Source of the DNA: Eulemur rufifrons | Taxonomy: Eukaryota; Chordata; Mammalia; Primates; Lemuridae | Assembly (NCBI RefSeq): GCF_041146395.1 | Contig: NW_027182875.1 | Coordinates: forward strand, 328,501-392,500 | Length of the DNA stretch: 64,000 nt | Direction: 5' to 3' | Shown here: positions 10,901 to 22,879 of the stretch, in pieces | Numbering within the stretch: the first letter of the stretch is position 1 | Layout: each line of letters starts with the position of its first letter | Notes under the pieces: model-generated | Databases searched by the model: none | What the model saw: the letters and a program-made list of their open reading frames with translations, nothing else | What the model was told of the DNA's origin: nothing | Translations under genes and position numbers: made by a program

Positions 10901-13900
10901 CTACAAAACGGCCCCCGATGGTTGCTTTCTCTAAGTGACTGCAATTTTCCCCAGATAAGACTCCCGAACTTCCTCCAAAGTATATATTAACATGCGTACA
11001 TACGCCACCCATCAGTTGCTTTCTCTGCGTGAATGTAACCGTTCATATATATGACTCTCCTACTTCTTCCAAACTACAGTTATGATGCCTACAAATCACC
11101 ACCCAAACGTTGTGTTCTCTGAGTGAATGTAAGCGTTCCCATGTTTGACTCTCACAATTGCTGCTAATTAGTGTTTACAGGCTTGCAAAGCTGTCCCGAG
11201 TGTTGCTTTCTCTAGGTGACTCTAAGTTATCCTATATAACACTCTCGAACTCCTTCCAAACTGCAGTTTAGCATCCCCACAACACATCACCCCATAGTTT
11301 CTTTCTCTGCATGAATGTAAGCGTTTGTCTATATGACTCTGGTACGTCTTTCAAAATACAATTTAGCAGACCTAAAAATCACCCGCCAAGAGTTGCTTTC
11401 TGTAAATGACTGTCAGCTTTCGAACTTCTTCCAATCTATAGTTTAGCATGCCTGCACTACAGCACCCCGTATTTGCTTTCTCTGTGTTAATGTAAGCGTT
11501 CGTATTTATGTCTCTCGTACCTCTTCCAAAGTAGAGTTTAGTATGCTCAAAAACGGCCACCCCAACGTTGCTTTCTCTGAGTGAATGTAAGCGTTCCTGT
11601 ATATGATTCTAACACTTCATTGAAAATAGAGTTTAGCAGGCCTACGAACCACCCCCCCAAGAGTTGCTTTCTCTAAATGACTGTAAACTTCCCAGATATG
11701 ACTCTCGAACATCCCCCAAACTATAGTTTAGTAGGCATACAAACATCACTCCATAGTTGCTTTCTCTGCATGAATGTAAGCGTTCCTATATATGATTCTC
11801 GTACTTCTTCCAAACTAGAGTTTAGTATGCCTACAAACCACAACCCCATCGTTGATTTCTCTGAGTGAATGTACGCAGTCCCCAATATGACTCTCCCCCT
11901 TCTTCCAAAGTAGAGTTTTGCAGGCCTACAAACCATCCCCCGAAAGTTGGTTTCTATAAATGACGGTACGTTTTCCTATATATTACTCTTTAACTTCTTG
12001 CAAAATAGAGATTAGCATGGCTACAAAAAATCCACCCCATAATTGCTTTCTCTGCATGAATGTAAGTGTTCCCATATATCATTCTCCTACTTCTTCCAAA
12101 CTAGAGTTTAGTACGCCTACAAACCACCACATCATCGTAGCTTTCTCTGAGTGAATGTAAGCCTTCCCATATATGACTCTCACTCTGAAACCAAAATAGA
12201 GTTTAGCACGCCTACATTCCACACCAGAGATTTGCTTTCTCTAAGTGACTCTAAGCTTTCTTATATGTGATTCTCAAACTTCGTCCAAACTAGAGTTTAG
12301 CATGCCTAGAAAACACCACCCCACAGTTGCTTTCTCTGCATGAATGTAAGCGTTTGTATATATGACTCTGGTACTTCTTTCAAAATACAATTTAGCAGAC
12401 CTAAAAATGAACCGCCGAGAGTTGCTTTCTCTAAGTGACTGTCTGCTTTCGAACTTCTTCCAAATTATAATTTAGCATGCCTACAAAACACCACCCCATA
12501 GTTACTTTCTCTGCATCAATATAAGCGTTCATATATATGCCTCTCTCACTTCATCTAAATTAGAGTTTAGCAGGCCTACAAACCACGCCCCATGAGTTGC
12601 TTTCTCTAGGTGACTGTAAACTTTCCTATATAAGAATCTCCAACTTCTTTCAAACTACACCATGCCAACAAAACACCACACCGTGGTTGCTTTCTCTGAG
12701 TGAACATAAGCGTTGCCATATATGACTCACACTCTGTTTCCAAAATAGAATTTAGCAGATCTACAAACCAGCCCAACATGGTTCCTTTCTCTAAGTGACT
12801 GTAATTTTCCCCAGATATGACTCTCGCACTTCCTCCAAACTACAGATTAACATGCATACCTGCGCCACCCCACAGTTGCTTTCTCTGCGTGAATGTAACC
12901 GTTCATATATATGACTCTCCTACTTCTTCCCAACTACAGTTATTATGCCTTCAAACCATCACGATAATGTTTCTTTCTCTGAGTGAATGAATGCAAGCGT
13001 TCTCACATTTCATCCAAATTAGAGTTTAGCACGCCTACCAATAAACTTCCGAGAGCTGTTTTCTCTGTGTCACTGTAATCTTTCCTATATAAGACTCTCG
13101 AACTTCTTCCAAACCACAGTTTAGCATGCCAACAAAATACGACCCCAGAGTTGCTGTCTATGCCTGAATGTAAGCGTTCAGATATATGACTCTCGTACTT
13201 CCTCCAAAATACAGTTTAGAATGCCTACAAACCACCACCCAAACGTTGCGTTCTCTGAATGAATGAAAGCATTCCCATGTTTGACTCTCACAATTGATGC
13301 AAAGTAGAGTTTAGCAGGCCAAGAAAGGATCTCCCGAGAGTTGCTTTCTCTAGGTGACTGTAAGCTTTCCTAAATAAGACTCTCCAACTTCTTCCAAACT
13401 ACAGGTTAACATGCCCACAAAACATCACCCCATAGTTTTTTCTTTGCATGAATGTAAGCATTAGTATATATGACTCTGGTACTTCTTTCAAAATACAATT
13501 TAGCAGACCTAAAAATCACCCACCAAGAGTTGCTTTCTCTAAGTGACTGTTCAGGTTTAGAACTTCTTCCAAACTATAGCATGCTTACAAAACACCACCC
13601 CGTAGTTGCTTTCTCTGGGTGAATGTAAGCGTTCCCAAATATCATTCTCGTACTTCTTCCAAACTAATTAGTATGCCTACAAAAACCAGCCCAATGTTGT
13701 TTCTCTGAGGGAATGTAAGCGGTCCCATGTTTGACTCACACACTTCATCCAAATTAGAGTTTAGCATGTGTACAAACCATCTCCCGAGAGTTGCTTTCCC
13801 TAGGTGATGGTAATCATTCCTGTATAAGGTTCTCCAACTTCTTCCAAACTGCAGTTTAGCATGCCTACAAAACCTGACGCCATAAGTGCTTTCTCTGCGT

Positions 13901-15468
13901 GAATGTAAGTGTTCCTATATAGGACTCTCGTACTTCTTCCAAACTACAGTTTAGTATGCCCTACAAACCACCACCCAAACGTTGTTTTCTCTGAGTGAAT
14001 GTAAGCGTTCCCATATATGACTCTCACACTTCAACCAAAATAGAGTTTAGCAGGCCTACATTCCACACCCAGAGATTTGCTTTCTCTAAGTGACTGTAAG
14101 CTTTCTTATATGTGATTCTCAAACTTCGTCCAAACTAGAGTTTAGCATGCCTATAAAACACCACCCCATAGTTACTTTCAGTGCGTCAAAATGTATGTGT
14201 TCCTATATGTGATTCTCGTGCTTCTTCCAAACTGCAGTTTAGTAAGCCTACAAACAACCCCATCATTGCTTTCTCTGAGGGAATTTAAGCATTCTCATAT
14301 ATGACTCTCACACTTCAACCAAAACAGGGTTTTGCAGGCCTACAAACCACCCGCCAAGACTTGCTTTTTCAAAGTGGCTGTTACCTTTCCTATATAGGAC
14401 TCTGGAACTTCTCCCAAGCTAGACTTTAACATGTCTACCTGACACTACTCCGTAGTTGCTCTCGGTGTGTGAATGTAAGCGTTCCTATATATGAGTCTTG
14501 TACTTCTTCCTAACTAGCATCTGGCATGCCAAAATAACACTCCCCCATAGTTGCTTTCTTTGAGTCAATGTAAACATTCCTATATATGTCTCTCGCACTT
14601 CTTCCAAACTTGAGTTATGTCTACAAACCAATCCCCGACAGCTGTTTTCTCTGAACGAATTTAAGCGTTCCTAGATAGGACTATGGCACTTCCTCCAAAC
14701 TAGAGTTTAGCAAGCCTACACTCCACCCCCGTTCGTTGCTTTCTCTAAGTTACTGTAAGCTTTCCTATACATGGCTCTCGAAATTTTCCAAACTAGAGTT
14801 AGCATGCCTACTATACACCTACACATAATTGCTTTGTCTGAGTGAATATAAGCCTTCCTCTATATGACTGTCGCACTTTTTCCAAATTAGAGTGTAGCCA
14901 GCCTGGAAAGCACCCCTTATAGTTGCTTTCATTGAGTGAATGTTAACATTCCTATGTATGACTCTCGCAACTTTTCCAATCTAAGATTTTAGCAATGCTA
15001 CAAATCCCCCGCCGAGAGTTCCTATACATAACTGTCCTCTTTTTCCAAGCTAGAGTTTAGGAAGCCTAGAAACCGTCCCCCCGTAGACGCTTTATGTGAA
15101 TGTAAGCGTTCCTATATATGACTCTCGCCTTCCTCCAAACTAGAGCTTAGCAAGCCTACAAACCAACTCCCTATAATTGCTTTCTCTGAATGAATGATAT
15201 CGTTCCTATATAAGACTCTCGAACTTCTTCCAAACCAGAGTTTAACAAGCCAAAAAAGCACCCCCCATAGATGCTTCCTCTAACTCAAAGCTAATATTCC
15301 TATATATGATTCAGCTTCTTCATCCAAACTAGAGTAAGGCAAGCCTACAAATCACACACCAATAGTTGCTTTCTATCAGTAAATGTAAGCATCCCTATAT
15401 ATGACTATAGCAATTCTTCCAAACTGGAGTTTAGCAAGCCTCCAGACCCCCGGACCCCACTCCATAGT
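7980..15468 (-). repeat. Sat-95 satellite array, reverse block
   Basis: This is the same monomer of about 95 bp as the left block, but reverse-complemented: TTGCTTTCTCTGAGTGAATG, CTTCTTCCAAACTAGAGTTT and GTTTAGCATGCCTACAAA recur. The switch falls between 7,979 and 7,980, where the forward TATTTTGGAA is cut and CTCGTATGTATGACTCTCAC begins. From about 14.1 kb to 15.44 kb the monomers become visibly more degenerate, with odd spacers and lost landmarks, as expected at an array edge. The last recognisable landmark is TTTAGCAAGCC at about 15,430, followed by a short C-rich transition into the telomeric-like domain. The exact right end is uncertain by about 30 bases. Confidence 0.93.
9034..13572 (-). 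repeat. Right arm of the Sat-95 inverted duplication
   Basis: This is the reverse-complement partner of 1-4,535. The arms are about 4.5 kb and are separated by about 4.5 kb of additional Sat-95, within which the orientation actually flips (7,979/7,980). The flip is therefore not at the geometric centre (about 6,786), so the left side must carry extra sequence or the right side has lost some. The right array continues past 13,572 for about 1.9 kb before the telomeric-like domain. Confidence 0.85.
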
Positions 15469-15592
15469 ACCCTGGGCATTGGCGCCTGCCTGTCATGCAG
15501 GACATAGGGGCGGACCCTCATCTCAGACACGGCATTGGTGGATTGTAGGCTTTTTTAAGTTTTTGAATTGAAGAAGTCTGAGAATTGGAATT
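15469..15592 (+). repeat. Telomeric-domain cassette, copy 1 (partial)
   Basis: This is a partial copy of the non-telomeric cassette at the Sat-95 boundary. Recognisable parts are CCCTGGGCATTGG, GTCATGCAGGACATAGG, CATGCAGG-type core, GATTGTAGGC and AAGAAGTCTGAGAATTGG. The 5' part (GGGCCCTGTCTGC in other copies) is missing. It joins the end of the satellite with a short C-rich transition. Confidence 0.7.
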
Positions 15593-15841
15593 GGGTTTAG
15601 GGTAAGGTTAGGTGTTAGGGACTAGGATTAGGTTTAGGGGTTAGGGTTTTAGGTTAGAATTAGGGTTAGGATTACTGTTAGGGTTAGAGATTAGGATTAT
15701 GTTTAGTGGTTGGGTTTAGGTTTACGGTGAGAGGCAAGAGTAAGGATCAGGGATTAGGGTTACTGTTAGGAGTTAGATTCAGGGCTTACTAAGGGTTTGG
15801 TTTAGATATAGGGTTAGGGCTTACGTTTAACGGTGTGTGTT

Positions 15842-15973
15842 AGGGCACGGGCCCTGTCTAACGTACAGGGCACTGTGGATGTGGAGCAAGGCTGGGTCCC
15901 CACTTCATCGTACCCTGGGTGTTGGGCTTCAACTGTCATGCAGGACAAAGGCAGAGGCTCATCTCACGCATGG
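15842..15973 (+). repeat. Telomeric-domain cassette, copy 2 (3'-truncated)
   Basis: This copy has GGCACGGGCCCTGTCTAA at its start, then TACCCTGGGTGTTGGGC, GTCATGCAGGACAAAGGCAG and CTCATCTCACGCATGG. It then drops straight into TTAGGATTAAGG, so the usual GATTGTAGGC...AAGTCTGAGAATTAG tail is missing. Confidence 0.75.
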
Positions 15974-16452
15974 TTAGGATTAAGGTTTAAGGTTAGGGTC
16001 AGGGTTGAGGGTTAGGGTGAGGGTTAACAGTTAGAGTTAGGGTAAGGGGGTTAGGGATAGGGTTAGGGTTAAGGGTTAGGTTTATGGTTCAGGTTTAAGG
16101 TTAGCATTAGAGGGTAGGTTTAGTGTAACTGTAGGTCAGTGTTGGGGTTAAATCTCTAGGCATTAGGGTAAAGGTTAGTGTTATGGTTAAGAGTTAGGGT
16201 TAGGGTTAGTGTTGGTAGGGTTAAGGTTAGGGTTGGCGTTTCAGAATTAGGGATTAGGTGTTATGGTTATGGCTAGGAGTTAGGGTTAGAATTACGGTAT
16301 AGGCTTGTTCTCAGGGTGTCATGCATTAACGTTAAGATAAGGGGTTGAACTTAGGGTTACGGTGAGGTTTACGTGTTGAGGTGAGCAGTAGGATCAGGGT
16401 TAGGTGTTATGTTCTGGGTTAGGGTTATGGGTGACGGGTAGGGTTTATGCTT

Positions 16453-16646
16453 AGGGCATGGGCCCTGTATGCACTAGGAGGCGAAGTTAGGAGTCTGTGA
16501 TGGTCGCTGAGAACACACTCTATCCCACGCAGTGTATGGGCCTCTCGGTTTCATGCCGGACACTGTGGCAGAGCAGGCTTTCATGCATGGCTTAGTAGGA
16601 TTGTAGGCTTTCAAAACTCTGAGAAAACAAGAAGTCTGAGAATTAG
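16453..16646 (+). repeat. Telomeric-domain cassette, copy 3
   Basis: This copy runs from GGGCATGGGCCCTGTATG through GGTTTCATGCCGGACACTGT and GATTGTAGGCTTTCAAAACT to AGAAGTCTGAGAATTAG, so it is essentially complete. It shares the variant CTAGGAGGCGAAGTTAGG-type segment with copy 7, which lies about 3,963 bases downstream and marks them as duplicates. Confidence 0.82.
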
Positions 16647-16980
16647 ATTTAGGGTTAAAATTACGGCACGGTTTAGGGATGAAGATTAGTGATAGGGTGA
16701 GGGCTTAGGGTTAGGGGATAGGGTTAGGGTTAGGGTTGTGGTAGGGTGAAAGTTAGGGTTTTCATTTTAGATATAGGGATGAGGTGTTATGGTTATGACT
16801 ATGGTTTAGGATTAGAATTATGGGATAGGGCTTCTTCTCAGGGTGTTATGCATTAACGTTAATTTAAGGGGATAAGTTAGCATTACGGGGAGGTTTATGG
16901 TTTACGTTTAGGAATAGGATCATGGTTAGGTGTTATGTTCAGGGTGAGGGTTATCTGTTAGGGGCAGTGCTTATACTTAG

Positions 16981-17176
16981 CGTACAGGCCCTGTCTGCAC
17001 TGGGCGGCGGGCGGGGGTTAGGGGGATCGGATTGTCCCCGGGAACACACACTATTGAACGCTGGGTGTGGATTCCTGGGTTTCATGCAGGACACAGTGGC
17101 AGAGCACCCTTTAACTCATGGCATGGGAGGTTTGTAGGCTTTCTAAACTCTGAGAAAGCAAGAAGTCTGAGAATTA
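16981..17176 (+). repeat. Telomeric-domain cassette, copy 4
   Basis: This is a complete copy: CAGGCCCTGTCTGCACTGGG, CCGGGAACACACACTATTG, GGTTTCATGCAGGACACAGT, GGCATGGGAGGTTTGTAGG and AGAAGTCTGAGAATTAG. It lies about 530 bases after copy 3. Both are preceded at similar distance by the motif CTCAGGGTGT followed by ATGCATTAACG. Confidence 0.82.
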
Positions 17177-18750
17177 GATTTAGGGGTAGGATTCTGGTAA
17201 TGTTTAGGGATGAAGATTAGTGTTAGGGTGGAGTCTTAGGGTTAGGTGTTAGGGTTAAATGTTAGTGTTAGGTTTAACAGTTACAGTTAGGTTTACGTTT
17301 AAGATTCAGGGTTAGGGTTAAGGTTTGGGTTTAGCGTTTGGCACAGGGTTAGGCTTCAGTATTAGCCTTATGGATAAGGATTAGGAGTAGGGTTAGGGTT
17401 AAGGGTTAGTGTCAGGGTTAATGGTAAGTTTCAAGATTGAGGGTTAGGGTTGCGGTTAGGGTTAGGTTTAGCGTTAGGGGTTAGGGTTAGGCTTAGGGTT
17501 AAAGGATAGTATTATGGTTAAGTGTTGGGCTTAGGGTTAGGGTTTAGTGTTAGCGTTATCATTAAGGATTAGGGTTAGGGTCAGGGTTAAATGCTTGGGT
17601 GCGGGTAATGGTTAGGGTCAGGGTTAAGATTTACGGATAGCGTTAGTGTTAAGGGTTATGGGTAGGTTTAGGGTTCAGGGTTAGAGTTAGCATTAGGGCT
17701 TAAGGTTAGGATTAGGCAGGAGGTTAGATTTAGGGTTAGATCTAAGCGTTAGGGTAAGGGCTAGGGTTAGGGTTAAGAGATAGGGTTAGGTTTAATGCTT
17801 AGGATTAGGGTTAGGGTTTGGGGTTAAAGTAAGTGTTAGGGGTTAGCTTTAAGGATCAAAGGTTAGGGTTATTTTTAGCTGTAGTGTTAGGGTTAGGGAA
17901 AAGGGATCCCATTAGCATTAAGGGTCTTCCTTACTGTAGGGTTAAGGGTTAGGCTTAGAGTTAAAGGTTAAGGTTAGGGTCAGTGTTAAGAATTAGGGGG
18001 AGGGTTAACGGTTAGGGTAAAGGTTAAGTGTTAGGGTTAGGGATTAGCGATTAGGGTTTTTGGTTAGTGTTAGGGTTAGAGGTTAGGAGTTCGTGTTTTA
18101 TGAAGGGGTATGGTTAGAATTAGGATTGGGGTTAGAGTTAGGGTTAGGTATAGGGGTTAGGTTTAGGGGTTAGTTTTAGGGTAAAAGGATAGGATTAGGG
18201 TTACGGGTTGGGCTTAGGTTTAGGGTTAAAGTTTACTGCTAGGGTTAGGGATAGGGTTCAGGGTTAGCTTTAGGGGTTCTGGTTAGGGTTAGGTGTTAGG
18301 TTAGTGTCAGGGTTAGGTCTAGTCGTGAGGGTAAGGTTTAGGGTTAGCTTTAAGAGCTAGGGTTAGGTTTAATGGTTAGGATTAGGATTAGGGTTAAGGG
18401 TTAGCGTAAGGCTTAGGGGTTTGGGTGAAGGGTTAGGGTTTTTGTTAGGCATAGCGTTGGGGTTAGAAGTAAGGGTTACTGTCAGTGTTAGGGTTGTAGG
18501 TAGGGTTCCGGTTAGGGTTAGCGGTTTAGAATTAGGGTTAGGGATTAGGTGTTCCAGTGATGACTAGGAGATAGGGTTAGAATTATGGGATAGGGGTTGT
18601 TCTCAGGACATGGGTTATGCATTTACGTTAGGATAAGCGGTTAAAGTTAGGCTCACGGTGAGGTTTACGTGTTAAGGGGAGAAATAGGAACAGGGTTGGG
18701 TGTTATGTTCAGGGTTAGGGTTATCTGTTAAAGGTATTGTTTATGCTTAG

Positions 18751-18948
18751 CGCACGGGCCCTGTCTGCATTGGGCGGGCGGGGGGAGTTTAGGGGGCTGG
18801 GATTGTACCCGGGAACCCACTCTATCATACTCTGGGTATGGGCCCGTGGGTTTCATGCAGGACACAGTGGTAGAGCCTCTTTTCATGCATGGCATGGGAG
18901 GATTGCAGGCTTTCTAAACTCTAAGAAAGAAAGAAGTCTGAGAATTAG
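18751..18948 (+). repeat. Telomeric-domain cassette, copy 5
   Basis: This is a complete copy with GCACGGGCCCTGTCTGCATT, GGCGGGCGGGGGGAG, TACCCGGGAACCCACTCT, GGTTTCATGCAGGACACAGT, GGATTGCAGGCTTTCTAAAC and AGAAGTCTGAGAATTAG. It is almost identical to copy 8, at an offset of about 3,520. Confidence 0.85.
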
Positions 18949-19462
18949 ATTTAGGGTTAGCATTATGGTTAGGGTTAAGGATGAAGTTTAGTGTTAGGAT
19001 GAGGGCTTAAGGTTAGGGATTAGGGTTAGGGTTAAAGGTTACTCTTAGGTTTAACGGTTACAGTTCGGTTAGGGTTGAGGTTTACGGTTAGGGTTAAGAT
19101 GAGGGGTTAGGGTTTGGTAGACGTTTAGGGTTAAGTGTTAGGTTTAGGGTTGAAGATTAGGATTAGGTTTAGGATTAAAGGTTAGCGTGAGAGTTAACGC
19201 TTAGGGTTAAGGTTAAGAGTTAGGGTTTACGGTTAGGCTTAGGGTTAGATTTAGCGTTAGAGTTATGTGCTATGGTTTGTGTTAGGGGTTAGGGTTAGGT
19301 TTACTGTTCACGGTTAGGGTTGGGTTTAGGGGTTAGCATTAGGGTTAGGGATTAGGTTTAGGGTAAGGGTCTAGAGTTAATGTTGGGCTTTAGGCTCGGG
19401 GCTTAGGTTCAGTGTCAGGGGTTAGCGTTGGTGGTAGGGCTTAGCTTTAGCGGTCAGTTTAA

Positions 19463-19648
19463 GGGCACAGGACCTGGTTAATCTACGGTGAGAGGGGTGC
19501 GGAGGAGTCACCACGAAAGCACAACATCATTCCCTGGGCCTTGGGAGAGGACCTACATGCAGGACTCAGGCGGAGCCTCATCTCACACATGGCATGGATG
19601 TATTGTAGACTTGCTTGACTCTGGGAATGGAAGTAGTGTGAGAATTAG
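19463..19648 (+). repeat. Telomeric-domain cassette, copy 6 (divergent)
   Basis: This is a diverged copy. GGGCACAGGACCTGGTTAAT replaces the usual start, then TTCCCTGGGCCTTGGGAG, TACATGCAGGACTCAGGCGG, CATGGCATGGATGTATTGTA and GTGAGAATTAGGG follow. It resembles copies 1 and 2 (CTCATCTCACACATGG) more than the others, so at least two cassette subtypes exist. Confidence 0.72.
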
Positions 19649-20417
19649 GGTTGGGGTTGGGGTTAGGGTTTTTCGTGTTAGGGGTTAGGTTTTGAGTCAG
19701 GGTTAGGTGCTAGGGATTAGTGGTTAGGGTTAGAGTTAGTGTTAGGGGTAAGGTGTTAAGTCTGGGTTAGGGGGCCAGCGTAAGGTTTAGGGTTGGAGTT
19801 AGCGTTAGGGTTAGGGGTTAGGGTTAAGGGATAGGGTTAGGATTCAGGGTGAGGGTTAGAGGGTTAACAGTTGGGGTTAGGCTTAGGGGTTAGGGATAGT
19901 GTTAGGGTTAAGGGTTAGGAGCTTGGTTCAGGTTTAAGGTTAGCATTAGGGGTTGGGGTTAGTGTTAACTGTAGGTCAGTGTTGGGGTTAGATCTCTAGG
20001 CATTAGGGTAAAGGTTAGGGTTAGGGTTAAGAGTTAGAGTTCTGTTTAATGGTTAGGATTGGGAATAGGGTTAAGGGTTAGGGTTAAGGTTAGGGGTTAT
20101 GACGAAGGATCAACGGTTAGGGTTACTTTTAGGCGTAGGGTTAGGGTAAGGGGTTAGGGTTAGTGTTAGTGTTGTCGGTCGGGTTAAGGTTAGGGTTGGC
20201 GCTTCAGAATTAGGGATTAGGTGTTACGGTTATAGCTAGGAGGCAGGGTTATAATGACGGTATAGGGCTTGTTCTCAGGGTGTCATGCATTAACGTTAAG
20301 ATATGGGGTTAAAGTTAGGGTTATGGTGAGGTTTACCTGTTAAGGTGAGCAGTAGGATCAGGGTTAGGTGTTATGTTGTGGGTTAGGCTTATGGGTGAGG
20401 GGTAGGGTTTATGCTTA

Positions 20418-20610
20418 GGGCACGGGCCCTGTATGCCCTAGGAGGCAAAGTTAGGTGTCTGTGATGGTCGCTGGGAACCCACTCTACCGCACGCAGTGTA
20501 TGGGCCTCTGGGTTTCATGCAGGACACTGTGGTAGAGCCTCCTTTCACGCATGGCGTGGGAGGATTGCAGGCTTTCTAAACTCTAAGAAAGCAAGAAGTC
20601 TGAGAATTAG
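20418..20610 (+). repeat. Telomeric-domain cassette, copy 7
   Basis: This is a complete copy whose first half matches copy 3 (CTAGGAGGCAAAGTTAGG, GTGATGGTCGCTGGGAA). Its second half matches copies 5 and 8 (CCTTTCACGCATGGCGTGGG, GGATTGCAGGCTTTCTAAAC). The switch lies around TTTCATGCAGGACACTGTGG, so this cassette is a recombinant. Confidence 0.82.
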
Positions 20611-22270
20611 ATTTAGGGTTAGGGTTATGGTTAGGGTTAAGGATGAAGTTTAGTGTTAGGGTGAGGGCTTAGGCTTAGGGATTATGGTTAGGGTTAAAGG
20701 TTACTCTTAGATTTAACGGTTACACTTTGGTTTAGGGCTGAGGTTTAAGGTTAGGGTTAAGATGAGGGGTTAGGGTTTGGTACAGGGTTAGGGTTAAGTG
20801 TTAGGTTTAGGGTTGAAGATTAGGATTAGGGTTAGGATTAAAGGTTAGCGTGAGAGTTAACGCTTAGGGTTAAGGTTAAGAGTTAGGGTTTAGGGTTAGG
20901 GTTAGGGTTAGGGTTAGTTTTAGGTTTAGAGTTATGTGCTATGCTTTGTGTTAGAGGTTAGGGTTAGGTTTACTGTTCACGGTTAGGGTTACGTTTAGGG
21001 GTTAGCATTAGGGTTAGGGTTAAGGGATAGGATTAGGGTTAAGTGTTGGGCTTAGGGTTAGGGTTTAGTGTTAGGGTTATCATTAAGGATTAGGGTTAGG
21101 GTCAGGGTTAAATGCTTGGGTGCGGGTAATGGTTAGGGTCAGGGTTAAGGTTTACGGATAGGGTTAGTGTTAAGGGTTACGGGTAGGTTTAGGTTTCAGG
21201 GTTAGCGTTAGCATTAGTACTTAAGGTTAGGATTAGGCGGGAGGTTAGATTTAGGGTTAGAACTAGGCGTTAGGGTCAGGGCTAGGGTTAGGGTTAAGAG
21301 ATAGGGTTAGGTTTAATGCTTAGGATTAGGGTTAGGGTTTGGGGTTAAAGCAAGTGTTAGGGGTTAGGTTTAATGATCAAAGGTTAGGGTTATTTTTAGC
21401 TGTAGTGTTAGGGTTAGGGATAAGGGATACCATTAGCATTAAGGGTCTTCCTTACTGTAGGGTTAAGGGTTAGGCTTAGAGTTAAAGGTTAAGGTTAGGG
21501 TCAGTGTTAAGAATTAGGGGGAGGGTTAACGGTTAGGGTAAAGGTTAAGCGTTAGGGTTAGGGATTAGCGATTAGGGTTTTTGGTTAGTGTTAGGGTTAG
21601 AGGTTAGGAGTTCGTGTTTCATGAAGGGGTATGGTTAGAATTAGGATTGGGGTTAGAGTTAGGGTGAGGTATAGGGGTTAGGTTTAGGGGTTAGTTTTAG
21701 GGTAAAAGGATAGGATTAGGGTTATGAGTTGGACTTAGGTTTAGGGTTAAAGTTTACTGTTAGGGTTAGGGATAGGGTTCAGGGTTAGCTTTAGGGGTTC
21801 TGGTTAGCGTTAGGTGTTAGGTTAGTGTCAGGCTTAGGTCTAGTCGTGAGGGTAAGGTTTAGGGTTAGCTTTAAGAGCTAGGGTTAGGTTTAATGTTTAG
21901 GATTAGGATTAGGGTTAAGGGTTAGCGTAAGGCTTAGGGGTTTGGGTGAAGGTTTAGGGTTTTTGTTAGGCATAGCGTTGGGGTTAGAAGTAAGGGTTAC
22001 TGTCAGTGTTAGGGTTGTAGGTAGGGTTACGGTTAGGGTTAGCGGTTTAGAATTAGTGTTAGGGATTAGGTGTCACAGTGATGACTAGGAGATAGGGTTA
22101 GAATTATGGGATAGGGGTTGTTCTCAGGAAATGGGTTATGCATTAACGTTAGGATAAGAGGTTAAAGTTAGGCGCACGGTGAGGTTTACGTGTTAAGGGG
22201 AGAAATAGGAACAGGGTTGGGTGTTATGTTCAGGGTTTGGGTTATCTGTTAAAGGTATTGTTTATGCTTA

Positions 22271-22465
22271 GCGCACGGGCCCTGTCTGCATTAGGCGGGC
22301 GGGGGGAGTTTAGGGGGCTGGGATTGTACCCGGGAACCCACTCTATCATACTCTGGGTATGGGCCCGTGGGTTTCATGCAGGACACAGTGGTAGAGCCTC
22401 CTTTCACGCATGGCATGGGAGGATTGCAGGCTTTCTAAACTCTAAGAAAGCCAGAAGTCTGAGAT
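22271..22465 (+). repeat. Telomeric-domain cassette, copy 8
   Basis: This is a near-identical repeat of copy 5 (GCACGGGCCCTGTCTGCATT, TACCCGGGAACCCACTCT, GGTTTCATGCAGGACACAGT, GGATTGCAGGCTTTCTAAAC). It is the last cassette before the hybrid junction with Sat-547. Confidence 0.85.
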
Positions 22466-22879
22466 TGGATTTAGGGTTAGGATTCTGGTTAGGGTTAAGG
22501 ATGAAGTTTAGTGTTAGGGTGAGGGCTTAGGGTTAGGGATTAGGGTTAGGGTTAAAGGTTACTCTTAGGTTTAACGGTTACACTTTGGTTTCGGGTTGAG
22601 GTTTACTGTTAGGGTTAAGATGAGGGGTTAGGGTTTGGTACAGGGTTAGGGTTAAGTGTTAGGTTTAGGGTTGAAGATTAGGATTAGGGTTAGGATTAAA
22701 GGTTAGCGTGAGAGTTAACGCTTAGTGTTAAGGTTAAGAGTTAGGGTTTAGGTTTAGGGTTAGGGTTAGGGTTAGTTTTAGGGTTAGAGTTATGTGCTAT
22801 GGTTTGTGTTAGAGGTTAGGTTTAGGTTTACTGGTCACGTTTAGGGTTACGTTTAGGGGTTAGCATTACGGTTAGGGTT

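Larger units (their letters stand above)
17500..22870 (+). repeat. Internal duplications of the telomeric domain (about 3.5 kb)
   Basis: Irregular landmarks in the degenerate telomeric sequence recur in order. GCTTGGGTGCGGGTAATGG lies at about 17,593 and 21,114. GTCTTCCTTACTGTAGGG lies at about 17,923 and 21,446. GGTTGTTCTCAGGA lies at about 18,595 and 22,115. Offsets are about 3,520. A segment of about 450 bp beginning in the cassette tail is present three times, at about 18,870-19,310, 20,540-21,000 and 22,400-22,870. The 16.0-16.6 kb part recurs at 19.85-20.54 kb with offsets of 3,840-3,963. The domain is thus a patchwork of overlapping duplications. Confidence 0.78.

Noticed and set aside
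1419..12154. Many short open frames (60-91 codons) in the Sat-95 block on both strands
   Set aside because: They recur with the satellite, change frame each monomer because about 95 is not divisible by three, and come in mirror pairs due to the inverted arms. No start context, domain or codon conservation.
1..13572. Inverted arms as a fold-back sequencing artefact
   Set aside because: Not fully excluded, but the orientation switch is off-centre, the inner arms differ by several percent and a displaced indel is present. A simple fold-back would be exact and symmetric.
15833..22530. Open frames of up to 97 codons in the telomeric-like domain
   Set aside because: They span cassettes plus TTAGGG derivatives, which lack stops in some frames. 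The copies are explained by the internal duplications.
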